From Blattamonas nauphoetae (Eukaryota > Preaxostyla > Oxymonadida), in assembly GCA_033064195.1 (NCBI GenBank), contig JARBJD010000010.1, positions 1 through 64,000 on the forward strand: a stretch of DNA of 64,000 bases. Reading direction: 5' to 3'. The notes under the pieces are model-generated. The model ran no database searches. It saw only the letters and a list, made by a program, of their open reading frames with translations, and was not told where the DNA came from. A program made the position numbers and the translations under genes. Positions 54,389 through 63,958 of the stretch are shown one piece after another; the stretch's first letter is position 1; each line of letters begins with the position of its first letter.

Positions 54389-54799
54389 TTAATACTCCAA
54401 CATGAGATCAACCAGAAATTCATAATACTCATTGATTATTTTTCCATTGATTGTCTCTGAAGTTTCCATCTCTATTGATTCACCAGAACTGTCTTTGAAC
54501 CAGATCTTCACTATTGATTGTCGAGTAGTTAATTCCCACTTCTTTCGCTTCGCAATCTGTTCGTTACAGAAAGCAACAAACGAGTCATTGAATGCATCTG
54601 TCTGGATCCAATCGCCATGGATTGTAATGTGCTGAGGAACATCTTTTGAGATGACTGTCGATGTGCCATTAATTTCTTCTCTCACATGAATGAGTTTGCA
54701 GTCGAGGAAGTGAACATATTTTTGGTTTCTGGAATTGGTAAAATCATGAGGTAATTGAAAAGTGTGAGAATTCTGTATTGAGAAGTATCGCTTCACCAT
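54389..54799 (-). CDS. Polinton B protein of 136 residues, unknown
   Basis: It encodes a small, mostly beta protein (SIQNSHTFQLPHDFTNSR, HITIHGDWIQTDAF, VKIWFKDSSGESIEMETSET) with a helical C-terminus. It starts behind a box TATTTTATTTTTCTAGAAA and is the last gene of the reverse-strand virion block. No protease triad or other known motif is seen. A minor virion protein is the best guess from position alone. Confidence 0.6.
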   Translation of the reverse strand: MVKRYFSIQNSHTFQLPHDFTNSRNQKYVHFLDCKLIHVREEINGTSTVISKDVPQHITIHGDWIQTDAFNDSFVAFCNEQIAKRKKWELTTRQSIVKIWFKDSSGESIEMETSETINGKIINEYYEFLVDLMLEY

Positions 54800-54839
54800 T
54801 TGTGTTTTCTAGAAAAATAAAATATCATATTTGTTCTAT

Positions 54840-56516
54840 TCAATAACCTCTCTTCACTTCTTCATATGCTTCTTGGAGACGACGATCAATGACATATCGC
54901 ACTCGTGGTTGTCCATTCTCAATCCAGAACAACCAGTATGTTGCCTGATGTAATGCCAAAATCGGTGGAGGCGGACCTTCAGGAGTTGATGTGAAATATG
55001 GATCTTGTTCACCTTGTTTGATTGGTGTTCCTCTGTTGACAATGTTGACAGACTCTGATGTTGAGATTCCTTCTTCTCCACCTGCAATTTCACTTCGATC
55101 TGTTGGAACCATGAAAGTGAAAGAAGTCGCATCTGTTACAGCTCTATTCCTCTTGTATTCGATTCCTTTGAAGTCAAACGTACGTGGCATACAAATGGAA
55201 TTTTCAAATTCTTCTGTTGCTGAACAACCAATGAAATCTGCATTCACCATCATCATCTGATAGAACTCTGGTGAGATTGTTGACATCGGGAAATTGGGAA
55301 AGTTGGATCCAAGCATTTCAAAGTGACCAACATAATGAGGATTTCTGAACACAGTACACTCATTCGGTCTTTCAGGGAATAAGCACGTCAGATTCATGAG
55401 ATTGTTGAGTTTGATACTGATGTTTGATCTCACACCCATTGCATTCGCTTTTGATTGAAATGATTGTGTGTCAATTCTTTCTGCTTTCAAGACATAAAGA
55501 GTTTTTGAATATGTGTTGAAGAGTGATTGTTTTGTTGCATCAGTGATTTGATATCCGTAGCAAATCGACGTGACTTTGTCTACTGATGAATTCAGAACAG
55601 ATGAAACCACTGATTCGGTACGATACTCTGGAATTGGAGCATCCTCATAAACATCAAATTGTAATATCGGATTTCCCAATTGGGTGAATTCCTGTGTCAC
55701 ATTGGTGTATTCTCCGTCACGCATAAAATCCATCTGAGGACGATTTGTCATTTCACCCAATAACCTATCTGGCTTTCGATCGCGAGCATTCTCAAGATTT
55801 TTTCTAATGACTGTTGATAATCGAATCGGACAATACACGAGTGAATCAGTAGTCAAATGAAATCTCAAACGCAGATTGCCAAAGATGGAATTTGGATACT
55901 GATCAAAGGTACTCAGTGGAAGGAGATTCACAAATGGAATCACTAACGGAATAGTAAATGTGATCGTTGGAGTCTCTGGATCCTCGATTGGAGAGTGATA
56001 GTATCCACAGACACTCGGATCCATTCTCTGTACATTTTCCCAAAGACTGTAGCAATGCTTCATATTGTTTTTCTCTTCATACGACTTGAATGTGTGATAC
56101 AGGAATGATTCATGAATGTGATTGTTCTGGAGTGAATTGTCAATGATGTTCCCTTGACTGTCGACGAGTCTCATGTCTCGAATGGCATCTGATGATGATT
56201 TGTATCCGTAGAACATTCCGTAGACTTCAGCTCCTCCTTGAAAATGCATTGTTGGTTGATGAAACGGAACAGTAAGGGTGAGATCAATTCGCAAATGACT
56301 CTTCGCAAACTCAGTCACATCATGACCGTCATAGCACAATGGAACTTCAATCTCATCTCCAATTCTGCAAGGCATAGGAGGATTTGTTGGATGCACTTCT
56401 TGGATTGAATACACATGAGGTTCTGAATCCCACTGTTTCGGCATGTACGATTGCACTTCAATTTGTTCAATTAACGTCGATGTTGGTTTTGATTGATTAG
56501 AACTGATACTTCTCAT
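54840..56516 (-). CDS. Capsid-like protein 2 (558 residues), paralogue of the 620-residue protein
   Basis: Long beta-rich protein. It shares with the neighbour at 56,569-58,431 a central FGNLRLRFHLTTDSLVYC (there FGDLKLSVHMNEDAFVCC), an early EIEVPLCYDGHD (there EIIIPLTGNQD) and a C-terminal PPPPILALHQATYWLFWIEN then GQPRV (there PPAPILATTATTWWALRYSN then GEPKV). The layout fits a double jelly-roll major capsid protein or a capsid-like partner. Start ATG follows TTTTTTATTTTTCTATAA. Which of the two is the main capsid protein cannot be decided from the sequence. Confidence 0.65.
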   Translation of the reverse strand: MRSISSNQSKPTSTLIEQIEVQSYMPKQWDSEPHVYSIQEVHPTNPPMPCRIGDEIEVPLCYDGHDVTEFAKSHLRIDLTLTVPFHQPTMHFQGGAEVYGMFYGYKSSSDAIRDMRLVDSQGNIIDNSLQNNHIHESFLYHTFKSYEEKNNMKHCYSLWENVQRMDPSVCGYYHSPIEDPETPTITFTIPLVIPFVNLLPLSTFDQYPNSIFGNLRLRFHLTTDSLVYCPIRLSTVIRKNLENARDRKPDRLLGEMTNRPQMDFMRDGEYTNVTQEFTQLGNPILQFDVYEDAPIPEYRTESVVSSVLNSSVDKVTSICYGYQITDATKQSLFNTYSKTLYVLKAERIDTQSFQSKANAMGVRSNISIKLNNLMNLTCLFPERPNECTVFRNPHYVGHFEMLGSNFPNFPMSTISPEFYQMMMVNADFIGCSATEEFENSICMPRTFDFKGIEYKRNRAVTDATSFTFMVPTDRSEIAGGEEGISTSESVNIVNRGTPIKQGEQDPYFTSTPEGPPPPILALHQATYWLFWIENGQPRVRYVIDRRLQEAYEEVKRGY

Positions 56517-56535
56517 TTATAGAAAAATAAAAAAT
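56517..56535 (-). promoter_or_regulatory. AT-rich promoter box of capsid-like gene 2
   Basis: Reverse strand reads TTTTTTATTTTTCTATAA directly into ATG. The same bases precede the gene at 58,810-59,154 (box at 59,155-59,173), which suggests co-regulation of virion genes. Confidence 0.55.
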
Positions 56536-56568
56536 TCAATATCAATAATTTCTTTTCCTGTTTTGTCT

Positions 56569-58431
56569 CTACAAGATTCCCAAATCTTTGTGTAGTGCTT
56601 TCAGTGTGTGATTTGGATAGTACTCAACTTTTGGTTCACCATTGCTGTATCGTAATGCCCACCACGTTGTTGCAGTGGTTGCTAGAATCGGTGCTGGAGG
56701 ATGAGTAAACGTTGTCATGTCGCTCCCACTTTGACTTGGATTGTAGACATTGTAGTATGTGTCAATCAAACCTTGATATATTGGTTGTGATCGTAATGTG
56801 ACTGGAACATTTTGACCTTTGGAACTGATGGAATCATTGCAATTCGTTGGACATCCGCTTCTCTGTGTTGAGAAGCACAAAAGGAAGTCAGTATTGTCAT
56901 GAATCGGACGAACTCTTGTCATTGTTTCATTTGGATATGCTCCATCACCAGTGAGTTTATCTTCAACGAGAGAATCCGCCAGTGATCGCTCCAAATCATC
57001 TGGAGCAGCTAGATATGAATCAAGATTGAGAGTTGATAATGCGAACTGATAGAAGCGAGCTCCAATAGTTGTAGTCGGTTGTTCTGGATAGTATTTATTG
57101 AGCAGATTCACTTGGATATTCTTCTGCATTGGATTGTGAAAACAGGTGACTTCATTATCGTAATGTCGAAAGAGGAGCATAATATCCTTAGCATTAACGA
57201 GAACCATTTGCTGAGTACAATCAATTCCTGTTGCTGTTTGTGTCTTCTGAAATGGATAGAATGATATCTTTTCTGCTGGTATTGTACCAGGACGATTCTG
57301 ATACATCTGCTTCAGATTCTCTTTTGCGATTTCTTTCATTTGGTATCCAGCACTCATGCAATACACATCATCAATGCGATAATCCATAATGTTTAGAGAG
57401 ATGTACTGATCCACAAATTCTGGTTCTTTCGTGACAGTTCCAGCTGAGTTATAAACAATATCTTGAGTTACTGTTGGTTGCAGAAATGATTGACCAATTT
57501 GAACGAAGTTCTTTGTGGATGAAGTTACGAGATTGTTTAAGAAATATGGACGATGCTGAATGCAATTGAGAATTGACACTTTAATGTTTGGTGCTGTGGC
57601 GGATCCATTAACGATTGATGATAGGGTATTTATCAAAGTGAGTTCAGGATTCACAGAACAACATACAAACGCATCTTCATTCATGTGCACACTGAGTTTC
57701 AGATCTCCGAAGAGACATCGAGGATAGTCAGTCATACCTGAGAAAATGAGAAGATCTTCAAGATTAATTGACACACGAATTGGAACGTCAATAGTGTCTT
57801 TGAATACTCCAGTTCCAGATGTTGTTGTGAAGTCTGATAATGGAATATAAACACCAGCGACTGATTCGTCATGATTCCAAGCATTTTGCAAAGGTGTATG
57901 TGAATGCTTACGATTCTCCAATTGACTCTTTGGTTTGATCATATTGTAGATGTGAGACTCCATGGATACATCATTGGTGGTTGTGCTAATTATTCTTTGA
58001 TTGTTGTGAAGAACAGTAAGGTCACGAAAGATTGATGCCGAATGTTTGAGTCCAACGAAGATGAAGATTCTCTCATTCATGTACGATCCAATTTTACCAG
58101 CAGTTGTGTTCCAATTATTGACCTTCAATGTTGCTGTCATTGTGAAGGTAATGAAGGAATCATCAATTTGACAAATGTCCTGATTCCCAGTCAGAGGAAT
58201 GATTATTTCCTGTCCTTTGTAGAATCGTGAATTCTCAGATGGTTTCAATTCCTGAATAGAAGTGCTGTGTGCTCCATCATTTAAGAGGAAATTGATGTGA
58301 TGCTCAGACTGAAGTTGCTGTTGAATTTGACCAATATCATCTCGAGTGTATTTGATTGATCCAGTTGTGTTTCCAGTCAATGATGATGCTCCATGTCTTT
58401 TGTTTGTCAGATGTGTTATATGCGAGTTCAT
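56569..58431 (-). CDS. Major capsid-like protein (620 residues, double jelly-roll candidate)
   Basis: A beta-rich protein with no helix-rich domain, in the size range of Polinton and virophage major capsid proteins. It has strands such as EIIIPLTGNQDICQIDDSFI, FITFTMTATLKV and DVPIRVSINLEDLLIF, and a C-terminal PPAPILATTATTWWALRYSN. It is the longest gene of the virion block and lies between capsid-like protein 2 and two small basic or hydrophobic genes, where the major capsid gene is expected. Assignment is from layout and position, not from a recognised signature. Confidence 0.65.
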   Translation of the reverse strand: MNSHITHLTNKRHGASSLTGNTTGSIKYTRDDIGQIQQQLQSEHHINFLLNDGAHSTSIQELKPSENSRFYKGQEIIIPLTGNQDICQIDDSFITFTMTATLKVNNWNTTAGKIGSYMNERIFIFVGLKHSASIFRDLTVLHNNQRIISTTTNDVSMESHIYNMIKPKSQLENRKHSHTPLQNAWNHDESVAGVYIPLSDFTTTSGTGVFKDTIDVPIRVSINLEDLLIFSGMTDYPRCLFGDLKLSVHMNEDAFVCCSVNPELTLINTLSSIVNGSATAPNIKVSILNCIQHRPYFLNNLVTSSTKNFVQIGQSFLQPTVTQDIVYNSAGTVTKEPEFVDQYISLNIMDYRIDDVYCMSAGYQMKEIAKENLKQMYQNRPGTIPAEKISFYPFQKTQTATGIDCTQQMVLVNAKDIMLLFRHYDNEVTCFHNPMQKNIQVNLLNKYYPEQPTTTIGARFYQFALSTLNLDSYLAAPDDLERSLADSLVEDKLTGDGAYPNETMTRVRPIHDNTDFLLCFSTQRSGCPTNCNDSISSKGQNVPVTLRSQPIYQGLIDTYYNVYNPSQSGSDMTTFTHPPAPILATTATTWWALRYSNGEPKVEYYPNHTLKALHKDLGIL

Positions 58432-58450
58432 TTTAACAAAAATAAAAAAT
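58432..58450 (-). promoter_or_regulatory. AT-rich promoter box of the major capsid-like gene
   Basis: Reverse strand reads TTTTTATTTTTGTTAAA directly before the ATG at 58,431, matching the integrase boxes. Confidence 0.55.
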
Positions 58451-58472
58451 TACATTAATGTTTTAACTACAG

Positions 58473-58772
58473 TTACTTTTTCTTTTTTGGTTTCCTCACT
58501 TTAGGTTTCATTTTTTCTTCTAGTCTCAGTATTTCTCCTCTGAGCTTGTTTGCAACTGCTGTGTTTCCTTCATTGATTGCTTGCTCATACTGAGCCATCT
58601 TTTCTGCATGGATTTGCTGATCCGATTTCACATCTGGAATCATCTCAACTCCTGTCTGTGCGACCTTAGAAATCAATGGTCCAACGAAGGGAATGAGATT
58701 CAGAAATGGAGTTCCGACTCTGAGGATATTTTTGCCAACTGCTGCTAATTTTGATAACCAACCTGGTGCCAT
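58473..58772 (-). CDS. Small basic virion-type protein, MAPG family member 1
   Basis: I place the start at the ATG at 58,772, just behind ATATTTTTATTTTCCTAAA, giving about 99 residues. It begins MAPGWLSKLAAVGKNILRVG, has a hydrophobic helix (TPFLNLIPFVGPLISKVA), a charged helix (AEKMAQYEQAINEGNTAVAN) and a very basic end (KPKVRKPKKKK). The N-terminus matches its neighbour at 58,810-59,154. The mix of a membrane-active-looking helix and a basic tail recalls adenovirus pVI/pX-type minor core proteins, which is analogy only. Confidence 0.6.
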   Translation of the reverse strand: MAPGWLSKLAAVGKNILRVGTPFLNLIPFVGPLISKVAQTGVEMIPDVKSDQQIHAEKMAQYEQAINEGNTAVANKLRGEILRLEEKMKPKVRKPKKKK

Positions 58773-58809
58773 TTTAGGAAAATAAAAATATTTGAATACT
58801 AGTGAATGT

Positions 58810-59154
58810 TTATCCTTTGAATTGAATTTTGGAATTTGACGAGAGTGGCATATCATCATTGGAGAATCGTCCATTTCGTGGAGGTTCGTACTCGATCATC
58901 TGCGGTTTTGGTTGACGATTGATTGCTTTGTCTTGCCTTTGCAAGGCTTCGAACCATCGGTGAGAGTTTTGTTGATAAACGTCCATCATTCCTCCTAATC
59001 CATTCAGTATTCCACCTGCTGTTTGTCCGAATTTACTGTTCGTTTGAGAGAGTAATCCACCACCGACTTGAAGCAATGTTGGAGCAAGAGGTTTGATGAA
59101 TTGAAAGAATTGCTTGCCGATATTTTTGAGTTTGTTGAAACTTCCTGGTGCCAT
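58810..59154 (-). CDS. Small virion-type protein, MAPG family member 2
   Basis: The 114-residue protein begins MAPGSFNKLKNIGKQFFQFI, sharing the MAPGxxxKLxxxGK start with the next gene, then has a Gly-rich hydrophobic stretch (LLQVGGGLLSQ and GGILNGLGGMM) and a polar C-terminus. The Gly-rich part could insert in a membrane or bind inside the capsid. It overlaps no other start once the neighbour's start is placed at 58,772. Confidence 0.6.
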   Translation of the reverse strand: MAPGSFNKLKNIGKQFFQFIKPLAPTLLQVGGGLLSQTNSKFGQTAGGILNGLGGMMDVYQQNSHRWFEALQRQDKAINRQPKPQMIEYEPPRNGRFSNDDMPLSSNSKIQFKG

Positions 59155-59225
59155 TTATAGAAAAATAAAAAATACAATTCATTTATAATTTATGCGAGGA
59201 AAAAATCTCAGAAGAGATTTCTGCC

Positions 59226-59819
59226 CTAACGGGGTATTGCTTTCGTCAGAGAAATGCCATAATTGAGAATAGTGTTGTATGCTTCATTGAAGGCAATGCT
59301 CATATCTTTTCCACCAACAAGGATCTTGAAAATTGTTCGAAAGATTGGGAGAGAATTAATGCATGAACATTTTGTTGATAAATCATCCAGTTCGATCACC
59401 ACATCGTTGATCCCAGTGAGTGTAGCAATCAGTGCACATAAATCACTTTGGTTTGTGATCAGTTTCTTCGATGGTTCAATCAGGTTATTCAGTAGTTTCT
59501 TTTCACAAGCGAAAGCATTTTTGTAGACGAGCAATAACTGATCTTTGAATGCTGAAATATTAGATGTGTATTCTCGTAGTGGAATAGAACGACTCTGGAT
59601 TGGTGCTGATGGATATGTCTCCAGTGGTGGATCATAAGCACCTCGTTCATTGGATACCACAGGTTCAGAGCACACTCTTTCCATCTCCATCTTCGATCCT
59701 CTATTATCTACGCCAGCTTTGCTCCTATCCTCGATGATGACATTGTTGGTGATTGATGTTGGTACTGAAGAAGAACTTGTGTGTTTCGTAAATTGACAAC
59801 TTAGAATTGGTTGCATCAC
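59226..59819 (-). CDS. Polinton B protein of 197 residues, unknown
   Basis: The N-terminal 90 residues are polar and disordered-looking (Ser, Thr, Pro), the C-terminal 110 residues are helical (SAFKDQLLLVYKNAFACEKK, LCALIATLTGINDVV, IFRTIFKILVGGKDM). It starts behind TTTTTTATTTTTATAGAAA and lies in the virion block. No family recognised; possibly a penton or minor capsid partner, but nothing in the sequence proves it. Confidence 0.6.
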   Translation of the reverse strand: MMQPILSCQFTKHTSSSSVPTSITNNVIIEDRSKAGVDNRGSKMEMERVCSEPVVSNERGAYDPPLETYPSAPIQSRSIPLREYTSNISAFKDQLLLVYKNAFACEKKLLNNLIEPSKKLITNQSDLCALIATLTGINDVVIELDDLSTKCSCINSLPIFRTIFKILVGGKDMSIAFNEAYNTILNYGISLTKAIPR

Positions 59820-59859
59820 TTTCTATAAAAATAAAAAATATATATTACTGTTTTTAAAT

Positions 59860-60816
59860 TCACTTTTCTGCTCGATCTATTTCTCCCATTGCTGTTCTAT
59901 CCAACTGTGCAAATTGTGAATATCTAGGCATGTAATCAGATTGGAATTCCCTGATATCTCTTGTTTGGAATGCTTCGAATGACAGTTGATTGCACAGTGT
60001 TGATATGTCAGTTGAATAGTGATCGCAGAATTCTTTTAAGTAAGTTGGGTCTTGAGTGATCATTTGGAGAAACACTGGATGAATCTGTTCCTTGAAGGCT
60101 TTCTTTTGTTTCATACTGGGATTGTAGTCCTGAACATTGTCTATTAGCCATTGATCCCACATTTGTGATGCTACTTTCGATTGAATAGAATTGAACACCA
60201 TATTGTCTAATACATGTTTCTCAAGATTTGCGGGGTTTCCTTGACTTGCACGAGTTATTCCCAATTCACTTGTCATGAAGTCGCCAACAACTTTCTTCAT
60301 TATTGCATATGGTTGTTGTGATCGTTTCGTCTTCATCTCTTCATAGTTGATGTCTCGATAATTGGTTGGCAAATCGTATGTTCCATTCTTGAGGAAATTC
60401 CTATGCACCGCTTTTATTTTCCTTCCATTCTCTTGATTAAATGATGTGTATGATTTCAGTCTTCGCATGTCTGGTGTTGGATTCATTGCGTAGTATGTCT
60501 CTTTGACTGGTCTACTGTTGTATGGAGCGAGCATGGCACCATTGACTGCAATCAGATCTCCAGTCTCATTGTCGTACACCATCACATCAGGAACTTGTCC
60601 GTATTGTTCCATTTTCGCAGTCCAATTACGTCCTGTTCTCTTGATGTATTCTAACGCTGATGGAAGACTACACAGAGCATCATTGCGTCTGGTTTGAATG
60701 TCATCCTCAGCAAAGATTCGCTTCAATGCTGCTTGACTTTCCTCAGCGTATCTCATTCTTGGTTTCTTCGCTGTTGCTTTTCTTTGTGGTTGAACGTACA
60801 CTAGCTTTTGTGACAT
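59860..60816 (-). CDS. Polinton B protein of 318 residues, unknown
   Basis: It starts with a basic stretch (QPQRKATAKKPRMRYAEES), has a small beta part (PDVMVYDNETGDLIAVNGAM) and a helical second half (NMVFNSIQSKVASQMWDQWL, FLQMITQDPTYLKEFCDHYS). A homologue is at the left window edge in element A, also divergent from the ATPase gene. The conserved pairing with the ATPase suggests a role in packaging or virion assembly. No known family is recognised. Confidence 0.65.
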   Translation of the reverse strand: MSQKLVYVQPQRKATAKKPRMRYAEESQAALKRIFAEDDIQTRRNDALCSLPSALEYIKRTGRNWTAKMEQYGQVPDVMVYDNETGDLIAVNGAMLAPYNSRPVKETYYAMNPTPDMRRLKSYTSFNQENGRKIKAVHRNFLKNGTYDLPTNYRDINYEEMKTKRSQQPYAIMKKVVGDFMTSELGITRASQGNPANLEKHVLDNMVFNSIQSKVASQMWDQWLIDNVQDYNPSMKQKKAFKEQIHPVFLQMITQDPTYLKEFCDHYSTDISTLCNQLSFEAFQTRDIREFQSDYMPRYSQFAQLDRTAMGEIDRAEK

Positions 60817-60880
60817 TGTGTGTTTTCAAACAAAATAAAAAAACCAAAACTATATTTTAATTAGAGTTAAATCACAAATA
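60817..60880. promoter_or_regulatory. Divergent AT-rich promoter, Polinton B
   Basis: Reverse strand: TTTTTTTATTTTGTTTGAAA before the ATG at 60,816. Forward strand: TATATTTTAATTAGAG towards the ATPase gene. It matches 646-705 in element A almost base for base. Confidence 0.5.
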
Positions 60881-60910
60881 CATCCAGACCTAAATTTCAA
60901 TCGCAACAGT

Positions 60911-61639
60911 GTGAATGTCCTTGTTGGGAATAGAGGAAGTGGAAAAACATTCAATGCTCTTCGAGAAGTTGCCAAGCTCCAAAATGTTCAAGTCAGAAAT
61001 GAACTATTTCACCTCTTTGTCTTCGTCACTGATAAGAACATTGATCCAACCTTCGATAAATTCAAACCAATACTGAACGTTCCATATGTGAAAGTCAAAT
61101 ACGATGATGCACTTCCATTTCTGTTGGAACTCTCTGAATCGAAAGCTGCGTATGAAGAAATTATTGACAATCAATGGCAGAACAGAATTACTGATGAATG
61201 CAGAGAGAATCTCTTTGACTCACTTTACATCGATGATTTCTCAGTGAAGAATCTCCAAACGATTATCCTCTTGGATGACTGTCGTAGGATCCTTGGTGAA
61301 CGTAGAACATCCAAAAATAGAATGACAATGATGGACTTGTTATTGGAGAATCGACAACCGAAATTCACATTCTTTCTGACGATGCATGAGCTGTTCAGTT
61401 TGTCAGCAGACATGAAGTCAAACATTGATTCAATGTGGATCTTTGGAGGATTCAATAAGGAACGAATCAGTCGAGTCTATCCTCAGTTGAACTCACCAAT
61501 CGATATTCGACAATTCTGGAATGTCTACCAACGAAAACAGAAATGTGAAGCAATCATTCTTCGATACAATTCAGATGGAGTTGCACTCACAGAGATCAAC
61601 AGAGATGGGTTAATCAGAAGGGTCAGAGAACCTTGCTAA
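60911..61639 (+). CDS. Polinton packaging ATPase, element B copy
   Basis: The frame encodes the ATPase core with Walker A GNRGSGKT at the start and Walker B IILLDD, more than 90 percent identical to the core of the element A copy at 706-1617. Role and context are the same: genome packaging, divergent from the 318-residue gene and convergent with the coiled-coil gene. Confidence 0.85.
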   Translation: MNVLVGNRGSGKTFNALREVAKLQNVQVRNELFHLFVFVTDKNIDPTFDKFKPILNVPYVKVKYDDALPFLLELSESKAAYEEIIDNQWQNRITDECRENLFDSLYIDDFSVKNLQTIILLDDCRRILGERRTSKNRMTMMDLLLENRQPKFTFFLTMHELFSLSADMKSNIDSMWIFGGFNKERISRVYPQLNSPIDIRQFWNVYQRKQKCEAIILRYNSDGVALTEINRDGLIRRVREPC

Positions 61640-61654
61640 AGGCGTCGCACTCGC

Positions 61655-62005
61655 CTAGTCGGCGATCTCTTGTAGAAGGTTCCCAATGGTCTCGTCAAGA
61701 CTTCGAAGTCTCATGCTGAGAGTGTCAGTCAGCGTCCGAATTGATTCTTCAATGTCTGATAATCTTTGATCAATCGAAAGTGAATTAGGAGGAGTGGAAG
61801 CATCGACATATCGTTTCCTAAGTGCAATCTCACCTCTTATTTTTGTTATTCTGTATCCATCAATTGGAATCATCCTATTCAGTTTCTGTGTTGTGTACTC
61901 ATTCAGTTCTTTTCTGTTCTTCTCCAAGTATCTCTGAAAGTCGTGGATGTTTGTGAACTCTTTCTGCTCAGGATCAAACGGTTCTAATATTTTCAGTGAT
62001 GTCAT
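61655..62005 (-). CDS. Small coiled-coil Polinton protein, element B copy
   Basis: 116 residues, the same length as the element A copy at 1,642-1,992, with identical stretches in the C-terminal heptad helix (SIDQRLSDIEESIRTLTDTL). Start follows TATTTTTATTTCTCATAA. The region around residues 68-76 differs most between copies. Function unknown. Confidence 0.7.
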   Translation of the reverse strand: MTSLKILEPFDPEQKEFTNIHDFQRYLEKNRKELNEYTTQKLNRMIPIDGYRITKIRGEIALRKRYVDASTPPNSLSIDQRLSDIEESIRTLTDTLSMRLRSLDETIGNLLQEIAD

Positions 62006-62074
62006 TTATGAGAAATAAAAATATCTGAAACATTTTTGAAATTCGATTAAATTAAAACGAACGAAGTTCTGAGG

Positions 62075-63958
62075 TCAGAGAAGACCGAACTCAGCAATGA
62101 ACTCTGGAGTTAAGTCGTCAATTGAGTCTGCATGGAATTTTGTGTGTTGAATTGGAACGTACACCACTTTTGACAGACAAGTGAGACCATTCAGTAGAGT
62201 TGCTACAACATTTCCGTGCTTGTATTCGATGAATTTCCCCACGAATTGAAACTGTCTACGCTTCTTCTGAAACTTAGCAACTGTTTTGTTTAAATCAAGG
62301 TGGATCAATAGAATATTTCCTGGTTTGTATTTCCATAACATCTGAGTTGTCTGCTGTCGTTGGATGTTCTTCAATTGTTCTTCGCAACTGGAGATGTACA
62401 AAGCTTCAATCTCTCTATTGTTTTGTGCTTGCTGTGGAGTGAATTTATTCCAGTACGCTCGATGAGGAGTCATGTTGTAGTATTCCACCATCTGATTCAT
62501 CAATGAATGATTTGCCATTTGTGTTGCATTGTCCTGGAATCCATCTCTGATTGTTCTGATCACTCGATCCACAATTCTGTTGTGATTTGTGAATGGTGAG
62601 CTTGTGAAATAAGTGCTGACTTTCTGTTCCTTGAAAAACACTGATGCTTCTCCACTTGTCCATGCAGCTTCTCCATCACCTCGAATGTTATTCACATGAA
62701 CTCCACGATGATTAATCAGATCGTTGATTGCAGTCTTGACTTTACTCCATGATTTATCCAGAACAGGAATCACAACAAGGTATTTGGTGTTGATGTTAAT
62801 TGCGAAGAGGTAGATCTGCAACACTGTTTTCGACGTTGGTGATTGAATGAAAACGAGATCAATGTCCCATGATCCGAACTTGGGAGAAAAGTATGGTCGA
62901 TCACAATTCTGTGGAACCTTTCTGTCTGATGTCTTCTGTGGATCACCTGTAATTGCTTTTGACATGAACTGCATTTTTGATCGAAAAGGATACACGATTT
63001 TTTCTGTTGTTTTAGGAATCATTGGTGGATCAATTCTCATTCTGTCACTTCCTTTGTCTCTCTGAATTTTCCTCGGATGTGCAGCACTCCATCTATGATC
63101 ATATTCCTCATACCAATCCTGAAATGATCTTCCTCCGAATGGTATTTGTTTTGTGTGAGTCAGAATGAATTCAAGATCATCGTTCGCAATAGTGCTGTTC
63201 ATTGAGGCTCGAACGAAAGTGTCTCTGTTCATTTTATTGGCATCCAGAATGTGTGAGGTAATAAAGTGTTCCATCTGCTTTTGATTATTCAGTATTGAGT
63301 TCTCAGCTTTGATCTGTTCATCTTCTGAAACGTTTCTCTGTTGATGATCAAACATTCCTTTCATATGTGCCAACTTATTAAGAACTTGCTGTGTCGTAGG
63401 TTCGTACTGTCTAATCTCCAATGGATGTCGAACACTTTGAGTTGGTTGTGGTGACTTAGGAATATTGAGAACATCATCTTCGAACCTCATCACCTTTCTT
63501 GGACGTTCATACTCTTCACCAATCGATTTCAGGTTTCTCTTCTGTCCAATAATGATTGGAGATTCAGGTGATTCTATAACTATTGGTCTTTGCACTGGAA
63601 TTGGGATTGGGATTGGTATTGGAGTCACTTCCTGATTGTACTTTCGATGATATTCTTGATACTTTTTGTATGCTGTTTCACATCTCAAATCACTAATACG
63701 TATTCCCAAGAATGCAATCAGAAACTGTGAGACAACTTTACTTCCATCTGAATATGTTAAATGGGGAGAGAGACCTCCATTGAACCAATCCTCGAAATAC
63801 GTTTCATCATCTGCATTCCATTTTCCATGTGAATCATAGTCGCGATAGACTGGTAAAATCTGAGTTGGATTAAACATGATAATGAATATTGTGTTTTTAG
63901 AATGCTGTGTACACCGAAGTAACCTATTCACTAATGCATTGATCTGTTGAGTGTTCAT
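62075..63958 (-). CDS. Polinton integrase, element B copy
   Basis: 627 residues with the same layout as the element A copy: variable helical N-terminal region with a Pro/Ile-rich linker (TPIPIPIPIPVQRP, about residue 117), rve core around WDIDLVFI and NIRGDGEAAW, and a C-terminal SH3-like part (WKYKPGNILLIH). The core and C-terminus are more than 90 percent identical to A, the N-terminal third much less. Confidence 0.9.
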   Translation of the reverse strand: MNTQQINALVNRLLRCTQHSKNTIFIIMFNPTQILPVYRDYDSHGKWNADDETYFEDWFNGGLSPHLTYSDGSKVVSQFLIAFLGIRISDLRCETAYKKYQEYHRKYNQEVTPIPIPIPIPVQRPIVIESPESPIIIGQKRNLKSIGEEYERPRKVMRFEDDVLNIPKSPQPTQSVRHPLEIRQYEPTTQQVLNKLAHMKGMFDHQQRNVSEDEQIKAENSILNNQKQMEHFITSHILDANKMNRDTFVRASMNSTIANDDLEFILTHTKQIPFGGRSFQDWYEEYDHRWSAAHPRKIQRDKGSDRMRIDPPMIPKTTEKIVYPFRSKMQFMSKAITGDPQKTSDRKVPQNCDRPYFSPKFGSWDIDLVFIQSPTSKTVLQIYLFAININTKYLVVIPVLDKSWSKVKTAINDLINHRGVHVNNIRGDGEAAWTSGEASVFFKEQKVSTYFTSSPFTNHNRIVDRVIRTIRDGFQDNATQMANHSLMNQMVEYYNMTPHRAYWNKFTPQQAQNNREIEALYISSCEEQLKNIQRQQTTQMLWKYKPGNILLIHLDLNKTVAKFQKKRRQFQFVGKFIEYKHGNVVATLLNGLTCLSKVVYVPIQHTKFHADSIDDLTPEFIAEFGLL

